DNA of 34,772 nt from Prevotella sp. 885 (GTDB lineage Bacteria > Bacteroidota > Bacteroidia > Bacteroidales > Bacteroidaceae). Position numbers and translations under genes: made by a program. The notes under the pieces are model-generated. The model was not told where the DNA came from. It saw only the letters and a list, made by a program, of their open reading frames with translations, and searched no databases. The DNA is taken from the NCBI RefSeq assembly GCF_002265625.1, contig NZ_NOVE01000039.1, positions 1 through 34,772 of the forward strand, written 5' to 3'. Shown here in pieces: positions 7,461 through 14,067 of this stretch (the first letter of the stretch is position 1; each line of letters begins with the position of its first letter).

Positions 7461-7604
7461 AAAGAGAGAGCACAGAGGAATTGTTCTTCTGACTCATATT
7501 ACTTTTTGTTAATGAATAAATTTGAAATACGCCTACTTAATGAAGCAGGCGGAAATGTGTATTTAACTTGACTGATATTTGCTATGTAAGTCATCATTTC
7601 AGTG

Positions 7605-7612
7605 CAAAGATA
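7605..7612 (-). promoter_or_regulatory. -7 box (TATCTTTG) upstream of the 241-residue gene
   Basis: The minus strand reads TATCTTTG, a match to the TAnnTTTG consensus. It lies 108 bases upstream of the orphan ATG at 7497 and 145 upstream of the TTG at 7460. No -33 TTTG was found at the expected spacing. Confidence 0.45.
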
Positions 7613-7684
7613 CACTAAAATTGTGCAGTCTATCTGCATTCAGTATAAAAAATAACATCAGTATGATTATTTAGACTGTTATCA

Positions 7685-7723
7685 AAAGAAAAGCCTACAT
7701 TAGGGAATATCCAATGTAGGCTT
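7685..7723 (-). terminator. Intrinsic terminator after the small HTH gene
   Basis: An 11-bp perfect stem (AAGCCTACATT at 7691-7701, AATGTAGGCTT at 7713-7723) is followed on the minus strand by TTCTTTT. It lies 28 bases past the HTH stop at 7751. The rest of the 7461-7750 gap holds the -7 box at 7605 and an AGTATGAT motif, and no convincing gene. Confidence 0.75.
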
Positions 7724-7750
7724 CTGAATTATAGGCATTTATCTGTCCTG

Positions 7751-8125
7751 TCAAATTCTTCGTCTTGGTCTTTTGCTGAGTATCTGATTAATCTCCATGG
7801 TGCTGATTGGAGCCTCTATCTTGCAGCCAGATTCTAACCATTTGATAAGGTCATCTCTAAAGAAGGTGTATTTCTTACCCTTCTGATTGACAGGGATTTC
7901 ACCGTTTTGTATGTAAGTGTACATAGTGGATTTCTTGATTTTAAGAAACTCACATGCCTCCTTCACATCCATCGGAATATGATCTGATAGGGAAGGTCTT
8001 TTAGTCCTGCGCACTTCTTCTCGAATCAGTTCCATAGACTGGTCAAGAAGATCGAATCTTTTTAGAATCTCTGACAATACTTCCGGTATGTCATTGAATG
8101 TTATTTGTCTTTCTTCGTTCTGCAT
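7751..8125 (-). CDS. Helix-turn-helix DNA-binding protein (excisionase-like)
   Basis: A 124-residue protein. Residues 10-42 form a likely coiled coil (IPEVLSEILKRFDLLDQSMELI). The C-terminal half is an excisionase-type winged helix (VKEACEFLKIKKSTMYTYIQNG, wing GKKYTFFRDDLIKWLESG). The end is arginine-rich (KRPRRRI). It has the same architecture as the HTH protein at 6223-6561 but is clearly diverged from it. It follows the membrane-protein gene by 14 bases and is ended by a terminator, so the two form a small operon next to the integrase. A role in excision or element regulation is an inference from the family. Confidence 0.85.
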   Translation of the reverse strand: MQNEERQITFNDIPEVLSEILKRFDLLDQSMELIREEVRRTKRPSLSDHIPMDVKEACEFLKIKKSTMYTYIQNGEIPVNQKGKKYTFFRDDLIKWLESGCKIEAPISTMEINQILSKRPRRRI

Positions 8126-8139
8126 ATTGAAAACTTTCT

Positions 8140-8838
8140 TTATTTCTGATGATGAAATTGATAATCATTGTAATCGGGTACATCTATCTCAATTACGCAT
8201 TTGCCCTTCTGTCTCAATGTACGTCTCATGCTTTCCACTTCAACATCCTGGAGTTCGGTAGGAAAACATAGCTTTATGAAGGTAGCTCGTTTCTGACCGC
8301 TCCAGCCAAGGCGTTCTCCAATATTCCAGGAGTAATGCCTGATGTCGAGAGTATTCAATGTTCCATTTGTTTTCACTGGAACAATACATGATTCAGGGAT
8401 GTCATACAGTTTTATGTTCTGACACAGCATCTCCAAGTACTCATCTGTCATATATGGCGAAAGTACAGAGTAAGTGTAGTCTTTGACTGCATCATATTTT
8501 GAACTTTCAAGACTATACTGCCTGTTGCGATAGCGTTCACGCATTTCTTCTGCTTTCTCCACATCCGAGATGGATGGTTCGTTGGAAGAAATACTGTTGT
8601 TGATCACGATGTCTCTCACCGCTTGCGGCTTACGCAAGCACATGAATGCACAGACAATGATGGCAAATGATATATAATAGAATATCATCGGCAAAGAGAA
8701 ACCGAAATCAGAGTCGGAAACTGTCACCATCAGGTTAGCAATCGCTCCATGTATTCTTGGAGCGACTACTACCATAACGATGGTGAGCATATTCGAAATG
8801 AGGAGAATCAAGAAGTTCTCTTTTAACTTTTTAATCAT
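8140..8838 (-). CDS. Two-helix membrane protein of unknown function
   Basis: A 232-residue protein with two membrane helices near the N-terminus (about residues 6-26 and 50-72, separated by a loop with SDSDFG). A soluble part of about 155 residues follows, with a charged helix (EKAEEMRERYRNRQYSLESS) and an alpha/beta-looking C-terminus. I do not recognise the family. The ATG at 8838 is preferred over a TTG at 8874, because the TATCTTTG promoter box at 8872-8879 overlaps the TTG. It is co-directional and nearly contiguous with the HTH gene downstream, suggesting a linked function in the element. Confidence 0.75.
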   Translation of the reverse strand: MIKKLKENFLILLISNMLTIVMVVVAPRIHGAIANLMVTVSDSDFGFSLPMIFYYISFAIIVCAFMCLRKPQAVRDIVINNSISSNEPSISDVEKAEEMRERYRNRQYSLESSKYDAVKDYTYSVLSPYMTDEYLEMLCQNIKLYDIPESCIVPVKTNGTLNTLDIRHYSWNIGERLGWSGQKRATFIKLCFPTELQDVEVESMRRTLRQKGKCVIEIDVPDYNDYQFHHQK

Positions 8839-8871
8839 TGCAATTGTTACTTTTTGGAGTTTTTGTGTCTG

Positions 8872-8879
8872 CAAAGATA
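8872..8879 (-). promoter_or_regulatory. -7 box (TATCTTTG) for the membrane protein-HTH operon
   Basis: TATCTTTG on the minus strand, 33 bases before the ATG at 8838, gives a short leader. The -33 region shows no TTTG at the expected distance. The position argues against the upstream TTG start. Confidence 0.5.
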
Positions 8880-8974
8880 TAGAGAATCTTGCTATTTTCT
8901 ACTATTTCGTATCAACAAAATGCGTCTCTTAAACACTATTTATTATTCTGTATTTCAATGCTTTAAGCGATATT

Positions 8975-9022
8975 TTATTTTCTCTTATTTGCCGTATTAT
9001 AATCTTATTTTCTCTTATTTGC
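8975..9022. repeat. 18-bp direct repeat duplicating the integrase 3' end
   Basis: The 18 bases at 9005-9022, which encode the last codons and stop of the third integrase, recur exactly at 8975-8992, a 30-base period. The copy lies in non-coding DNA just downstream of the gene. It may be a local tandem duplication. It could also be a pair of recombinase-binding sites. Confidence 0.75.
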
Positions 9023-10186
9023 TTTTGGGCACATCTTGCTTTCTGTTGGCTTCTCGTCGTCTTTCACGTTCGTTAACGTAATTCTGCCTGCTGCCTCACG
9101 TGTTTTTGGATTTGCATGAGAAGCGTAGATCTGCGTTGTGCTGACATTTTTATGGTTAAGCAGATGCTGAACTGTATAGATGTCTGTACCAAGTTCGAGC
9201 TGCAACGAGGCATACGTATGACGGAAGCAATGGAAGGTGATATGCTTTTCGATACCGCACTCTTTTAGCCAGTTCTGCATCACACCATACGTCATAGTAC
9301 GTTTGAAACCTTGGAAGATATATGTTCTGTTGGTCTTTGGATGGATTAGAGCATACGCATCATCGCCAATTGGAACCTGGGTCTGGCATTTTGTCTTCAC
9401 GCAAATAAAATCCAGATAATATCCACCATCAGCATAGCTACGGATGTTTTCCCATTTCAATCTCAGGATGTCGCTGATACGGAGACCAGTCAGACAAGAG
9501 AACAAAGCTGCCTTTCGAACCACCGGAATAGAACATTCAGTGGCATACATTCTTCTAACTTCCTCCAATGTAAGACTTTGCTTCACTGGCGTTGTACATG
9601 AAATGTTTTCCAACAGGCTGGCAAGATCATCTGTCAGTCTTCGCTCACGGTATGCCTTTGTCAAGACCTGCTTGAACACATTCCAATAGGCTGATGCCGT
9701 ATTTCTGGAAATAGACTTCTTGATAACATGTCCACCTCTTGATGACACTTTGGTATCAAGGAGATATTCCATATACTTGTTACAATAAAGAACATCAAGC
9801 ATCTCAAATGTACATTTGCCTTTACAGAACTTCTCGAAATGCTTGTAGGCTGCATCACACTTCACATAGTTGCGATTGACCATATTTCTGAAATATCCGA
9901 GAAAGTCCTCCTTCAATCTGTCACGGTTGAAGAAATCATACTTCTCATCGAGAACATCAATGTACACCTTACAACGAATAGCTTCTGCCTTAGTGAGAAT
10001 CTTGTCGTTGTAGAGCTTCTGCTGCTTGTTGGCAGGATCGGCATAAATGTACATGCCAAGTGAGCGACGGCGTATCAACTCCATCGTCTCCGGGTCTCTA
10101 TATCCTGGCCAGAAGTCCAGGAAAAGTGACTTTGTTCCGTTGCGTCTGTCACGCATACGGAGCTTAACGGTTTTACATACTTGCAT
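9005..10186 (-). CDS. Tyrosine recombinase (integrase)
   Basis: A complete 393-residue tyrosine recombinase. The arm-binding domain starts VCKTVKLRMRDRRNGTKSLFLDFWPG. A core-binding domain occupies about residues 105-205. The catalytic domain has arginine I in CLTGLRISDILRLKW, the HxxR box in FHCFRHTYAS, a second histidine in LLNHKNVSTTQIY, and the nucleophilic tyrosine in that motif. The ATG at 10186 is preferred over a TTG at 10225. It is closest to the inferred right end of the element, so it is the best candidate for the enzyme that integrated it. Its last codons are duplicated in the DNA just downstream. Confidence 0.93.
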   Translation of the reverse strand: MQVCKTVKLRMRDRRNGTKSLFLDFWPGYRDPETMELIRRRSLGMYIYADPANKQQKLYNDKILTKAEAIRCKVYIDVLDEKYDFFNRDRLKEDFLGYFRNMVNRNYVKCDAAYKHFEKFCKGKCTFEMLDVLYCNKYMEYLLDTKVSSRGGHVIKKSISRNTASAYWNVFKQVLTKAYRERRLTDDLASLLENISCTTPVKQSLTLEEVRRMYATECSIPVVRKAALFSCLTGLRISDILRLKWENIRSYADGGYYLDFICVKTKCQTQVPIGDDAYALIHPKTNRTYIFQGFKRTMTYGVMQNWLKECGIEKHITFHCFRHTYASLQLELGTDIYTVQHLLNHKNVSTTQIYASHANPKTREAAGRITLTNVKDDEKPTESKMCPKANKRK

Positions 10187-10275
10187 AATATATCTGATTT
10201 TTGTATTAATAAAATTCGTTTGCAAAATTCTTAAATGATACTACATTGACAGCAGTAAAGAGAAAGTAAATCATA

Positions 10276-11784
10276 CTATTCAGTATAATCTGTTTTCAAA
10301 TCATCATTTTTGAAACGTTTTTCCATGAGTCTGTCGAATTCTTCTTTTCTAAAGAACATGAATTGCCCCTTCTTTACTTTAGTGACTTTGTAATGCTTGA
10401 CGTAATAATGAACAATATCCTTTGTCATTCCATACTTCTTCATTGCTTCTTCTACGGAATAGTAGCGTTCTCTCCCTTCGAAATATCCAGTCTTCAGCGC
10501 CTGGATGTGCTGCTTTGAATAGTAGGTTACTCCATATTCAACTTTTGAAGGTATCTTATGCCTGTGGATGAATGAACGTACTGCGTCATGCGTCATCTTG
10601 TAGGTATCTCTCATCTCTTCAGGAGTGATCCAGTCATTTATATCCGCATACTTATGCTTTTGATTATACAGGATGTCAATGGCCTTCTTCTCATAGAAGT
10701 TGAAATTTTTAAGAGCTATTTTAGGAGTTTTGTTCTCTCTGGTCATCACACCGACATGCTTGATGGTAATCTTGAACATTTCTGCCACTTCCTCAGTTGA
10801 GTAATATCCTTCTGGAGTAGGAGGACATGCTCGCTCCTGTGCTTTTGGTTGGAAGATGACACGTTCTGTTCCATCCAGGTTCTCCACTTTCTTGGTGTTG
10901 CCCATTCGCTGTTGAGTAATCTTGTCGAAGTCGGTTCTATAGATCATCGTGAACTTACCTCGCTTCTCTGTCCTTACATCATAATTTTTAAGAGTGTAGC
11001 TAATCTGATCCTTTGTTAAGCCATACTTTTCTGAAATCTCTTCGTAAGTGTACCAGTCCGGATCTACCTCATTGCCTTTTTGCTTGATACTATCGATATG
11101 TATCTTTGAGTAATAGGCTTTACCATTTCTATTTACCCTTGGTACCTTGTGATAGGTTACAAAACTCATAGCGTTAGTTCGAGTCATACCATACATCTCC
11201 ATCACCTGATCCATTGTATAGTAGTTGTCGAGATCGATTTCTTCAAGAAGGTCTGCAAACTTTGCATCAACTGCCTTTTTACTGAAGAAGGTGTTACGTC
11301 CTACATAGACTTTTGGAATACCCAAACGGTCACAGCGTCCCCATACGGCCTTGCGACCGATATTATATTTCTCCATGATTTCACGCAAAGTATAATACTC
11401 CTGGTCATCTTTGCGTTTATAGCTTTTCTTCTTGTATGCACCAGCTTCCTCAAAGTACTTATCAAGATCTTCACGACGAACATATGTCTTACGTCGTAGT
11501 CTGACAGCTTTGAGTGTTCCAGAGTAAAAGCATCGATACACAGTAGTAACACTAACACCAAGAAGAAATGCGACATCTGAAGGTGTCAAGAAAGGTCGAG
11601 AAGCGATTTCCAGACTTTGCAAATTCTGAGCATCGTCCTTCTTACTTTCTCTTGCTTTTTTCTTTTTCTCGGCTTCTTTCTTCCGATGCACAACACGAGC
11701 ACACCTCTTGGAGCAATACTTATTTGTGATTTTGGTAGCAATGAACTCTTCACCACATACCTCACATTTTCTTAAAATCCTCAT
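10276..11784 (-). CDS. Zinc-knuckle protein with seven tandem winged-helix modules
   Basis: A 502-residue, lysine-rich DNA-binding protein. Residues 7-32 form a cysteine knuckle (CEVCGEEF, then CSKRC), followed by a charged helix. Seven excisionase/HTH_17-like modules of about 48 residues then follow, near residues 66, 129, 188, 243, 324, 381 and 436. Each starts with a [YF][YL]T-type turn and an EE-hxxxY-hT helix pair (for example WYTYEEISEKYGLTKDQISY). Most end with a wing such as YYSKIHID. Modules 1 and 5 are the most diverged. It sits between the integrase and the element edge. Reading an extended DNA site with several modules, for example the attachment region, is an inference. No catalytic domain is visible. 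Confidence 0.85.
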   Translation of the reverse strand: MRILRKCEVCGEEFIATKITNKYCSKRCARVVHRKKEAEKKKKARESKKDDAQNLQSLEIASRPFLTPSDVAFLLGVSVTTVYRCFYSGTLKAVRLRRKTYVRREDLDKYFEEAGAYKKKSYKRKDDQEYYTLREIMEKYNIGRKAVWGRCDRLGIPKVYVGRNTFFSKKAVDAKFADLLEEIDLDNYYTMDQVMEMYGMTRTNAMSFVTYHKVPRVNRNGKAYYSKIHIDSIKQKGNEVDPDWYTYEEISEKYGLTKDQISYTLKNYDVRTEKRGKFTMIYRTDFDKITQQRMGNTKKVENLDGTERVIFQPKAQERACPPTPEGYYSTEEVAEMFKITIKHVGVMTRENKTPKIALKNFNFYEKKAIDILYNQKHKYADINDWITPEEMRDTYKMTHDAVRSFIHRHKIPSKVEYGVTYYSKQHIQALKTGYFEGRERYYSVEEAMKKYGMTKDIVHYYVKHYKVTKVKKGQFMFFRKEEFDRLMEKRFKNDDLKTDYTE

Positions 11785-12048
11785 TTTTGTTTGCTATTTA
11801 GTACCCTATGAGTCCCCCTAATTCTTTTGCAGCAATTTTCACGTTTTTGCAGCAATTTTCATGATGGTGTCCAACATGAGAAATGTCGGTCACTGGAAAG
11901 GTTTGCAGATTTTGCAATTAGTGTCCAAAAATAGAATTTTGGCTTTCCATTTGATCACAGAATTGAGGGCCACGAATGAAATTTGAGCCAAAAATACACC
12001 AAAATATTGGTTTCAGCAAATTACAAATGGAATGTGTTAAGACGAAAA
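11785..12048. other. Non-coding right border region of the element
   Basis: No gene is seen here. The stretch is AT-rich and holds a near-perfect tandem duplication at 11825-11861. It also contains a related TTTGCAGATTTTGCAA sequence around 11902 and two GTGTCCAA words. The transition from element to chromosome should lie here, because the mnmE terminator begins at about 12049. No matching direct repeat could be sought, as the other end of the element is outside the window. Confidence 0.6.
11825..11861. repeat. Two direct copies of a 17-bp sequence (20-bp period)
   Basis: TTTTGCAGCAATTTTCA occurs at 11825-11841 and again at 11845-11861. It lies 41 bases upstream of the winged-helix array gene and close to the inferred element end. 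It may be an operator or a recombinase/excisionase binding site. Confidence 0.7.
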
Positions 12049-12072
12049 AAGCCACCTAAGTAGGTGGCTTGC
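12049..12072 (-). terminator. Intrinsic terminator of mnmE
   Basis: On the minus strand AAGCCACCTA, a CT loop region and TAGGTGGCTT form a 9-10 bp stem followed by a T-run. It lies 42 bases after the mnmE stop and closes the core operon. Confidence 0.85.
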
Positions 12073-12113
12073 AAGCAGTTATAAAAATGTTCGTTTTAGA
12101 GCTGTCCAGGGGG

Positions 12114-13514
12114 TTACTTTCCGATGCAATAGGAACTAAATATTGAATTTAAAGTTTCTTGCGGGGTTATGCGCTCTTCGCCCGTTATTTCGGCAAGGTG
12201 TTCGATGACCATGCGAAGATCTTCGGCGAGGAGATCACCACTAAGGCCGAGGTTCATGGAAGATATGACGCGCTGTAGGGATTCGTCGGCTTGGAGTAGG
12301 GCAGAGTAGTGGCGTGCTGAAGTGATGACGATGTCGCTTTCTGATATCTGAGGAATGTTGGCGGCTTCTACTATGAGTTGTTCAAGAAGGGGGATGTTGG
12401 TGCCGTATTTGGCGCTTATGTCTACAGTCTTGTATTCTATACCTGATAACAAAGCGGATAACAGGTCTGATTCTGCAATCGACGAATGGATGTCTTGGTC
12501 GATTTTGTTTCTTACGACAATAAGTTTCTTGCCTTCCACACGCTCCTTTATGTCTTCAGTCTCTGCTTCGGTGGGTTGCTGATCGATAAGCCAAAGCACT
12601 ATCTTCGCTTCCTGCATCTTTTGGTATGTTCGCTCAATGCCGATATTCTCAACGATGTCGTCGGTATCGCGAATTCCGGCCGTATCGACAAAGCGGAACT
12701 GTATGCCATTGATGATTGTGGTGTCTTCGATGAAGTCGCGTGTGGTGCCATGTACGTTGCTAACAATGGCTTTCTCCTCATGTAGGAGGCTATTGAGCAG
12801 AGTACTCTTACCTACGTTAGTATTTCCCACGATTGCAACGGGGATGCCGTTCTTCAGGGCATTGCCTACTTCAAAGGAACGGGCGAGCGAGATGAGGCGT
12901 CGGTGGATATCGTTGGCAAGGGCGTATAGCTCGGAGCGGTCGGCAAACTCCAGCTCCTCATGATCGGAGAAGTCAATCTCCAATTCCAGAAGCGATGTCA
13001 GCTTAAGGAGATGCGCACGCAGTTCGGACAGTTCGTTGCTGAAATGTCCCTTCAGCTGGCTAAGTGCCATATCGTGAGTGGCTTTGTTTGTGGAGCTTAT
13101 AAGGTCGGCTACTGCCTCCGCCTGCGATAGATCCATCTTGCCATTGAGGAATGCACGTTGTGTGAACTCTCCTGGGCCGGCAGGCTGACAGCCGTTCTGC
13201 GTCAGCAACATCATTACCTGGCTGAGCACGTAGGACGATCCGTGGCAGGAAATCTCCACAGAGTCCTCACCTGTATAAGAGTGTGGAGCACGGAAAATGG
13301 AAACGAGCACTTCGTCCACAACTTCTTTTTCTGCATTGACGATATTGCCGAAAGCGAGAGTGTAAGCCTTGCGTTGGGACAAAGAGAGATTTGAGCCGAT
13401 AGGACAGAAAATCTTATCTGCTATACTAATTGCTTCAGGGCCTGATATGCGGATAATGCCAATCGCACCACCTGAGGCGGTGGCGATGGCGCAAATGGTA
13501 TTGTTGTTGAGCAT
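12114..13514 (-). CDS. mnmE: tRNA modification GTPase MnmE
   Basis: MnmE works with MnmG to install the (carboxymethyl)aminomethyl group on uridine 34 of certain tRNAs. The ATG at 13514 (MLNNNTICAIATASGGAIGIIRISG) gives 466 residues, the normal family length. An upstream in-frame extension runs into the previous gene and is rejected. The N-terminal folate-binding domain is followed by helices around an inserted Ras-like G domain: G1 GNTNVGKST, G2 HGTTRD, G3 DTAG, G4 NKID. The C-terminus ends SYCIGK, the conserved cysteine motif. It starts 16 bases after the GNAT stop and is the last gene before a terminator and the mobile element. Confidence 0.97.
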   Translation of the reverse strand: MLNNNTICAIATASGGAIGIIRISGPEAISIADKIFCPIGSNLSLSQRKAYTLAFGNIVNAEKEVVDEVLVSIFRAPHSYTGEDSVEISCHGSSYVLSQVMMLLTQNGCQPAGPGEFTQRAFLNGKMDLSQAEAVADLISSTNKATHDMALSQLKGHFSNELSELRAHLLKLTSLLELEIDFSDHEELEFADRSELYALANDIHRRLISLARSFEVGNALKNGIPVAIVGNTNVGKSTLLNSLLHEEKAIVSNVHGTTRDFIEDTTIINGIQFRFVDTAGIRDTDDIVENIGIERTYQKMQEAKIVLWLIDQQPTEAETEDIKERVEGKKLIVVRNKIDQDIHSSIAESDLLSALLSGIEYKTVDISAKYGTNIPLLEQLIVEAANIPQISESDIVITSARHYSALLQADESLQRVISSMNLGLSGDLLAEDLRMVIEHLAEITGEERITPQETLNSIFSSYCIGK

Positions 13515-13530
13515 GTAGATGATTTCTTGA

Positions 13531-14016
13531 TTACGTAAGTTGCAGTTCCATATCCACGACATCGAGCCATCTCCCAAATTTTTTGCCAACATTATGGAAG
13601 AGTGATGCCTGGACAAAACCGAGCTTTTTATGAAACTGTATACTCTCGAGGTTTTCTCCTGTTATACAGGCTATGAGCACCTTATATCCAAGCTGCCTGC
13701 AATCTTTAATTATTTGTTGCATAAGGGCAGAACCAATGCCGGCATGCTTTACATCGGAACTCAGATATATGGTGGTTTCGAGAGTTTTGGCGTATGCTGC
13801 TCGTTCTTTCCATTGATGTACGTAGGCATACCCTACCACTTTCCCTTCTGTCTCGTAGACGTAGTAAGGGAAGTGGTGGGATATTTCCTTGATGCGCTGC
13901 TGCATCTGTACGGTAGAAAGTTTGACAGTTTCGAACGTAACTGTCGTTTCTGCTATATAACGATTATATATAGTAACGATGTCTGCAGCATCGTCAGGTT
14001 TAACTTCTCTAATCAT
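13531..14016 (-). CDS. GNAT N-acetyltransferase, phosphinothricin/amino-acid type
   Basis: A 161-residue acetyl-CoA-dependent N-acetyltransferase of the Pat/MnaT subgroup. The N-terminus (IREVKPDDAADIVTIYNRYI, TVTFET) is typical, and the acetyl-CoA pyrophosphate loop is seen in KHAGIGSALMQQII. The late motif ITGENLESIQFHKKLGFVQ and the end (FGRWLDVVDMEL) match the subgroup, which acetylates small amines such as amino-acid analogues. The true substrate cannot be read from the sequence. It lies between fbp and mnmE in the same orientation with short gaps (51 and 16 bases), so it is probably co-transcribed. Confidence 0.88.
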   Translation of the reverse strand: MIREVKPDDAADIVTIYNRYIAETTVTFETVKLSTVQMQQRIKEISHHFPYYVYETEGKVVGYAYVHQWKERAAYAKTLETTIYLSSDVKHAGIGSALMQQIIKDCRQLGYKVLIACITGENLESIQFHKKLGFVQASLFHNVGKKFGRWLDVVDMELQLT

Positions 14017-14067
14017 TAATTGTATGTTTGTTATATATTAAAGGGGTGGTAGTAGACTGTTAACCTT

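Larger units (their letters stand above)
1..12048. mobile_element. Integrative (conjugative or mobilizable) element, left end outside window
   Basis: Three tyrosine recombinases, two excisionase-like HTH proteins, a RecA-like ATPase, a Toprim primase-like protein and two DUF4134 conjugation proteins lie on one strand, next to a core-gene run that begins with the mnmE terminator. The region appears more AT-rich than the core genes to its right. The right boundary is inferred to fall between 11785 and about 12048. The left boundary is not in the window. No relaxase or coupling protein is visible, so autonomous transfer cannot be claimed. Three integrases suggest either two nested elements or one element with accessory recombinases. 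Confidence 0.8.

Noticed and set aside
13515..13616. N-terminal extension of mnmE by 34 residues
   Set aside because: The extension overlaps the upstream acetyltransferase gene, and MnmE homologues begin at the internal methionine.
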